NCBI GenBank assembly: GCA_025774805.1
Contig: JALGZR010000085.1
Location: forward strand, 1-16,240
DNA from: a bacterium
GTDB lineage: Bacteria > ARS69
Reading direction: 5' to 3'
Length of the DNA stretch: 16,240 bases
The position numbers and the translations under genes are program-made. A model generated the notes under the pieces. That model made no database searches. It worked only from the letters and a program-made list of their open reading frames with translations, and was not told the origin of the DNA. Below, one piece after another: positions 12,343 to 16,240 of this stretch. Each line of letters begins with the position of its first letter. Position 1 is the first letter of the stretch.

Positions 12343-15102
12343 ATGAACTCCCGCTTCGCCTTCGCGGCCCTCGCGCTCGGACTCGGAATGGCGGCCTTCG
12401 CCTCGACGAGCGCGGCCGATCTTCCGGAGATTCCCTTCGAGTTCTACACCCTCGACAACGGTCTCGAGGTCATCCTCCACGAGGATCACTCGACGCCGAT
12501 CGTCGGGGTCAACATCTGGTACCACGTCGGCTCGAAGAACGAGAGGTACGGCCGCAGCGGCTTCGCCCATCTCTTCGAGCACATGATGTTTCAGGGATCG
12601 GAGCACCATGACGACGAGTACTTCGAGCCGATCCAACGGATCGGCGGAACCCTGAACGGCTCGACCAGCGAGGACCGCACGAACTACTGGGAGATCGTCC
12701 CCGCGAACCATCTCCGGCGCGCGTTGATCATGGAGGCGGACCGGATGGGTTGGCTTCTCCCCGCGATGACCCAGGAGAAGTTCGAGAACCAGCAGGACGT
12801 GGTGCGCAACGAGCGGCGAGAGTGGCAAGGTTCGCCCTACATGGTCTTCTGGCTGACGTTCAACGAGCACTTCTATCCGAAGGGCCACCCCTACGACCAC
12901 TCCGTCATCGGGATCCACGAGGACCTGGCCAACGCGACCCTCGAGGACGTGAAGGACTTCTTCCGGACCTACTACACCCCGAACAACGCCACCCTCTCGA
13001 TCGCGGGAGACTTCGATCCGGGGCAGACCAAGGAGTGGATCGAGGAGCTGTTCGGCCCGATACCCCCCGGCCCACCGGTCTCCGAGGTCGCCACGTGGGT
13101 GCCGGAGCTCGAGCGGGAGAAGCGCGTCCACCTCCAGGACCGGGTGCAGCTCACCCGCCTCCACTACGCGTGGCACACGCCGCCGTACTTCCACGAGGGA
13201 GACGCGGACGTGAACCTCGGGGCGCAGATCCTCGGTCAGGGACGCACGAGCCGCCTCTACCGCCGTCTCGTCCACGAGGAGAAGCTGGCCCAGGACGTGT
13301 TCGCGTCCCAGAACAGCCAGCAGCTCAGCTCGTTTCTCCTGGTGCAGATCACGCTGGCGCCCGGCGCCGAGAAGGCGCGCGTGGAACGGATCCTCGACGA
13401 GGAGCTCGCGAAGTTCGTGAAGGGGGGTCCGACGCGGGAGGAGCTGGAGCGGGCAAAGAACGGCTTCGAGGCGTCCTTCATCCGGGGCATTCAGCGGATC
13501 GGAAGCTGGGGCGGACGGAACGACCGTCTCAACCGGTACAACCACTACGTCGGGACCCCCGACTACTTCCGCCAGGACTACGACCGGTTCCTGTCGCGGA
13601 CGCAGGACACCGTCCGGGAGACGTTCGAGCAGTGGATCGGACCGGGCCGCATGGTCGTCGAGGTCGCGCCGTTCGAGGAGCACAGGGCGGTCGAGGTCGC
13701 GGCCGACCTCGATCGGTCGGTCCTTCCCGAGGGGGAGGAGGAGCGCCCCTTCACCGTTCCCCCGATCCGGCGCGATCAACTGGACAACGGCCTCGGGATC
13801 CTGGTCATGGAGCACTCCGAGCTTCCGCTCATCCAGCTCGACCTGGTGTTCCGGTCGGGAACGGCGAACGATCCGGACGACCGGGGGGGCCTCTGCGACT
13901 TCGCCGTCTCCATGCTCGAGGAGGGAACGAAGAAGCACGACAAGTTCGAGTTCGAGGAGGAGCTCGATTTCCTCGGAACGAATCTGTACACGTGGACCGA
14001 CCTCGATCGCACGGTCATCACGATGTCCTGCCTCGGGAAGCACCTGGACCGCTCGCTCGAGCTGCTGGCCGAAATGCTCCTGGAGCCGGCGTTTCCGGAG
14101 AAGGAGTTCGAGGACGAGAAGGAGCGGCGGCTCGTCGACATTCGCCAGGAGATCGACGACCCGAACGTCGTGGCCGCGAAGGTCACGCGCAGGATCATGT
14201 ACGGCGACGGCCATCCCTACAGTCGACTCGGGACGGGCACCGAGGAGACGATGGCCGCGATCACGCTCGACGACGTGCGCGGGTTCGTGAGAACGCACAT
14301 CACCCCGGGCAACGCCACCCTGGTCGCCGTGGGGGACACGGACGTCGCGGACCTGAAGGCCCGCGTCGGGCGCTACCTCGGCGACTGGAGAGGACAGGCA
14401 CCCCCGTCGCTCGTCGTGCCGAAGCCCGAGAAGCGCGGCCAGCGCACGGTCTTCCTCGTCGACAAGCCGGGGGACACGCAGTCGACGATCCGCATCGCCC
14501 ACTTCGGGCTCCCCCGGGACCACGAGGACTGGGAGGCGGTCTTCGTCGCGAACCGTGTGCTGGGCGGCTTCTTCTCGAGTCGCCTGAACCTGAACCTCCG
14601 AGAGGACAAGGGATACACGTACGGCGTGCGATCCATGACGCCGGAGCGCCGGGGCACGAGCACGTTCGTGATGTCGGGAAGGGTCCAGACCGAGGTGACG
14701 GCGCCCGCCCTGGTCGAGTTCATGAACGAGCTGGACGGGGTCGCCGGAAAGAGGCCGATCACGGCGGACGAGTTGGAGTTCGCGAAGAACTCGATCCTGC
14801 TCGGCTACCCGCGGGAGTTCGAGACGATCTCCCAGCTCGCGGGGGCGGTCAACGACCAGGTGACCTACGGACTGCCCAACGACAATCTGTCGCGCTACGT
14901 CCAGAAGATCGGTGAGGCCGATCTCGACGTCGTCCGGGGCGTCGCGGACTCGTACTTCCGCCCGGAGAACGTCGCCGTCATCGTGGTCGGTGACGTCGGC
15001 AAGATCGAGAGCTCGGTCAAAGAGCTCGGCCTGGGTCCGATCCGCTACGTGGATCGGGAGGGGAACTTCCTGGACGTGCACACGGACCTCTCGAGTCGAT
15101 GA
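12343..15102 (+). CDS. Secreted two-domain M16 zinc peptidase
   Basis: A 919-residue exported metallopeptidase of family M16 (pitrilysin/processing-peptidase type). A signal peptide covers residues 1-25 (hydrophobic core, then STSAA). The first M16 unit (about 33-480) is catalytic: HLFEH (76-80) is the inverted zinc motif with H76, H80 and base E79, and E157 in VVRNERRE is the third ligand. The second unit (about 490-915) begins DQLDNGLGILVMEHSELPLIQ; at the matching site it reads GLCDFAVSMLEEG, so both histidines and the glutamate are lost. It keeps LREDKGYTYGV, the Arg/Tyr substrate-contact motif of the non-catalytic half. One chain therefore carries both the active and inactive halves, as in other fused periplasmic M16 proteins. 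The start ATG follows AAAGGAA; an out-of-frame ATG lies 5 bases earlier. The likely role is degrading peptides in the periplasm. Confidence 0.9.
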   Translation: MNSRFAFAALALGLGMAAFASTSAADLPEIPFEFYTLDNGLEVILHEDHSTPIVGVNIWYHVGSKNERYGRSGFAHLFEHMMFQGSEHHDDEYFEPIQRIGGTLNGSTSEDRTNYWEIVPANHLRRALIMEADRMGWLLPAMTQEKFENQQDVVRNERREWQGSPYMVFWLTFNEHFYPKGHPYDHSVIGIHEDLANATLEDVKDFFRTYYTPNNATLSIAGDFDPGQTKEWIEELFGPIPPGPPVSEVATWVPELEREKRVHLQDRVQLTRLHYAWHTPPYFHEGDADVNLGAQILGQGRTSRLYRRLVHEEKLAQDVFASQNSQQLSSFLLVQITLAPGAEKARVERILDEELAKFVKGGPTREELERAKNGFEASFIRGIQRIGSWGGRNDRLNRYNHYVGTPDYFRQDYDRFLSRTQDTVRETFEQWIGPGRMVVEVAPFEEHRAVEVAADLDRSVLPEGEEERPFTVPPIRRDQLDNGLGILVMEHSELPLIQLDLVFRSGTANDPDDRGGLCDFAVSMLEEGTKKHDKFEFEEELDFLGTNLYTWTDLDRTVITMSCLGKHLDRSLELLAEMLLEPAFPEKEFEDEKERRLVDIRQEIDDPNVVAAKVTRRIMYGDGHPYSRLGTGTEETMAAITLDDVRGFVRTHITPGNATLVAVGDTDVADLKARVGRYLGDWRGQAPPSLVVPKPEKRGQRTVFLVDKPGDTQSTIRIAHFGLPRDHEDWEAVFVANRVLGGFFSSRLNLNLREDKGYTYGVRSMTPERRGTSTFVMSGRVQTEVTAPALVEFMNELDGVAGKRPITADELEFAKNSILLGYPREFETISQLAGAVNDQVTYGLPNDNLSRYVQKIGEADLDVVRGVADSYFRPENVAVIVVGDVGKIESSVKELGLGPIRYVDREGNFLDVHTDLSSR

Positions 15103-16082
15103 CGTACGACCGGGAGATCGCGGCCGCCCGAGACGCCGCCCGGGAGGCCGCGCTCCTCTGTGAGGACGTGCGGCGGGAGATGGTCGGGACGCACCTGACC
15201 AAGGAGGACCGGAGCCCGGTCACCGTGGCCGACTTCGGAGCGCAGGCCGTCATCTGCCGGCGTCTGGAAGACGCATTCACCGACGATCCCGTCGTGGGCG
15301 AGGAGGACGCGGGGGCGCTCCGCGCGCCGGACGGCGCGTCCACCCTGGAACGTGTCACGGAATTCGTCGGCCACCGCGTCCCGGGCGCGACCGCGGACGA
15401 CGTCGTGCGGTGGATCGACCACGGCAACGGTCGGGTCGGCGAACGCTTCTGGACCCTCGATCCCATCGACGGAACGAAGGGATTTCTTCGCGGAGATCAG
15501 TACGCGATCGCGCTGGCGTTGATCGTGGACGGAGACCTGAAGGCGGGCGTGCTCGCCTGTCCGTACCTTCCCGTCGATGCGGCGCGTCCCGACGGCGAGC
15601 GGGGCGCGCTGATCACGGCGGTCCGGGGCGAGGGCGCCTTCCTGGAGACGCTCGCCGGGGGCGATCCCCGACCGATCCGTGTCGTGGCGGGAGAGAACTC
15701 TCCCGATTTCCGCATGGTCGAGAGCGTCGAGGCGGCCCACGGGCACCACTCCCTCCAGGAGCGGATCGCGAAGAACGTCGGATTCCGGACGGAGCCGGTC
15801 CGCATGGACAGCCAGGCGAAGTACGCCGCCGTCGCGCGCGGCCAGGCGGCGCTCTACCTCCGCCTCCCCTCCCCGAAGAGCCCCGACTACCGGGAGAACG
15901 TCTGGGATCACGCGGCGGGCGCGCTGGTCGTCGAGGAGGCGGGCGGGACCGTCACCGACGTGTTCGGCAATGCGCTGCGGTTCGCCGACGGCCCCCGCAT
16001 GGTCGACAACCGCGGCGTGGTGGTCTCGAACGGGACGATTCACGATCGAGTGATGGGTGAGCTCGCCGCCGTCTTCCGGTAA
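15099..16082 (+). CDS. 3'(2'),5'-bisphosphate nucleotidase / inositol monophosphatase-family phosphatase
   Basis: A 327-residue metal-dependent, lithium-sensitive-type phosphatase. Family motifs are in order: KEDRSPVTVAD (35-45), GEED (67-70), LDPIDGTKGFLRGDQYAIAL (120-139) with metal ligands D121 and D124, and WDHAAGALVVEEAGG with W269 and D270. The KGFLRGxQYAI stretch following DPIDGT is characteristic of the HAL2/MET22-like branch, which removes the 3'-phosphate of PAP (3'-phosphoadenosine 5'-phosphate) and PAPS, rather than of plain inositol monophosphatases. Its length also fits HAL2-like proteins better than the shorter CysQ. The start ATG overlaps the M16 stop (ATGA) with no strong ribosome site, so it probably depends on re-initiation after the peptidase. 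PAP removal supports sulfate assimilation and sulfotransferases. Specificity between PAP and inositol phosphates needs biochemical testing. Confidence 0.85.
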   Translation: MTYDREIAAARDAAREAALLCEDVRREMVGTHLTKEDRSPVTVADFGAQAVICRRLEDAFTDDPVVGEEDAGALRAPDGASTLERVTEFVGHRVPGATADDVVRWIDHGNGRVGERFWTLDPIDGTKGFLRGDQYAIALALIVDGDLKAGVLACPYLPVDAARPDGERGALITAVRGEGAFLETLAGGDPRPIRVVAGENSPDFRMVESVEAAHGHHSLQERIAKNVGFRTEPVRMDSQAKYAAVARGQAALYLRLPSPKSPDYRENVWDHAAGALVVEEAGGTVTDVFGNALRFADGPRMVDNRGVVVSNGTIHDRVMGELAAVFR

Positions 16083-16149
16083 GGTGCCCGGGAGCCGACC
16101 GCTTCCCTTCGACCCTCGCTCCGTCCCCGGCCCCTCGAGGTAGGACCCA

Positions 16150-16240
16150 GTGCACGAAGAGCTCGCCCGTCTCCTGCCTCCCGACCGGATCGTCACCGAT
16201 CCGGTCGAGCGGACGGTCTACGAGTGCGACGGTCTCCCGA
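16150..16240 (+). CDS. FAD-linked glycolate oxidase subunit GlcD-like protein, N-terminal fragment
   Basis: Only the first 30 codons are in the window: a GTG start preceded by GAGGTAGGA and coding for VHEELARLLPPDRIVTDPVE followed by RTVYECDGLP. The pattern 'LLPPDRIVTDPxERxVYECDGL' is the typical N-terminus of the FAD-binding subunit of glycolate oxidase and related D-lactate dehydrogenases, just before the FAD_binding_4 domain. An in-frame TAG at 16141-16143, 9 bp upstream, rules out an earlier start. The gene begins 67 bp after the phosphatase gene and may belong to the same transcript. The call rests on a short stretch, so the exact substrate is open. Confidence 0.7.
   Translation, partial: MHEELARLLPPDRIVTDPVERTVYECDGLP

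Noticed and set aside
12013-15081. Long open frame (over 1000 codons) on the minus strand opposite the M16 peptidase
   Set aside because: Its translation is Arg/Asp/Val/Leu-biased with no domain, and it mirrors a clear M16 gene. Long antisense frames are expected when third positions are almost all G or C.
1-16240. Search for CRISPR arrays, tRNA or rRNA genes, insertion sequences, attachment sites, toxin-antitoxin or defence genes
   Set aside because: No spaced direct repeats, cloverleaf-like sequences, transposase motifs or defence domains were seen by eye. The region looks like ordinary chromosome.

Overview
The window is a compact, very GC-rich stretch of bacterial chromosome with strong G/C preference at third codon positions. 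Several secreted proteins have architectures common in uncultured, high-GC members of the FCB-related phyla (the Eisenbacteria, Krumholzibacteriota and Latescibacterota type): an Omp28-like thioredoxin-fold protein ending in a FlgD-like Ig/sorting-type domain, a large Fn3/Ig-like lipoprotein, and a two-domain M16 peptidase. The phylum is an inference from domain style; there is no rRNA or other marker here. No mobile element, CRISPR array, tRNA, rRNA or recognisable defence or biosynthetic cluster was seen.

Left part, mostly minus strand. Positions 106-1458 encode an APC-family amino acid permease. After a 330-bp non-coding gap comes a translationally coupled pair of RNA methyltransferase genes: an RlmI/RlmK-like class I enzyme (2633-3493), whose end overlaps the start of a TrmH/SpoU-family 2'-O-methyltransferase (1789-2640). 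A palindrome-rich divergent region separates this pair from the plus-strand Omp28-like/FlgD-tailed secreted protein (3734-4798). That gene converges on a minus-strand lipoprotein (4849-6105). Upstream of the lipoprotein, also on the minus strand, is a very large protein (6259-9624) that joins a sulfotransferase-like domain to three GT2-like glycosyltransferase modules.

Right part, all plus strand. The first group is a secreted START/SRPBCC-like lipid-binding protein (9835-10770), a class II-type histone deacetylase-family deacetylase (10836-11837) and an acylphosphatase (11834-12103). The acylphosphatase starts at a TTG overlapping the deacetylase stop. After a 239-bp gap with a hairpin and an AT-richer island come an M16 zinc peptidase (12343-15102) and, by ATGA overlap, a 3'(2'),5'-bisphosphate nucleotidase/inositol monophosphatase-family phosphatase (15099-16082). 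The right edge cuts the first 30 codons of an FAD-linked glycolate oxidase GlcD-like subunit (from 16150).

The genes do not form one obvious pathway. Possible functional links are RNA modification (the methyltransferase pair), deacylation plus acyl-phosphate hydrolysis (deacetylase and acylphosphatase), and PAPS-dependent sulfation with PAP clean-up (sulfotransferase domain and bisphosphate nucleotidase, which lie on opposite strands about 5.5 kb apart). The most unusual things seen are the sulfotransferase plus triple GT2 fusion and the many perfect GC palindromes in leaders and at gene ends. I found no convincing previously undescribed system.
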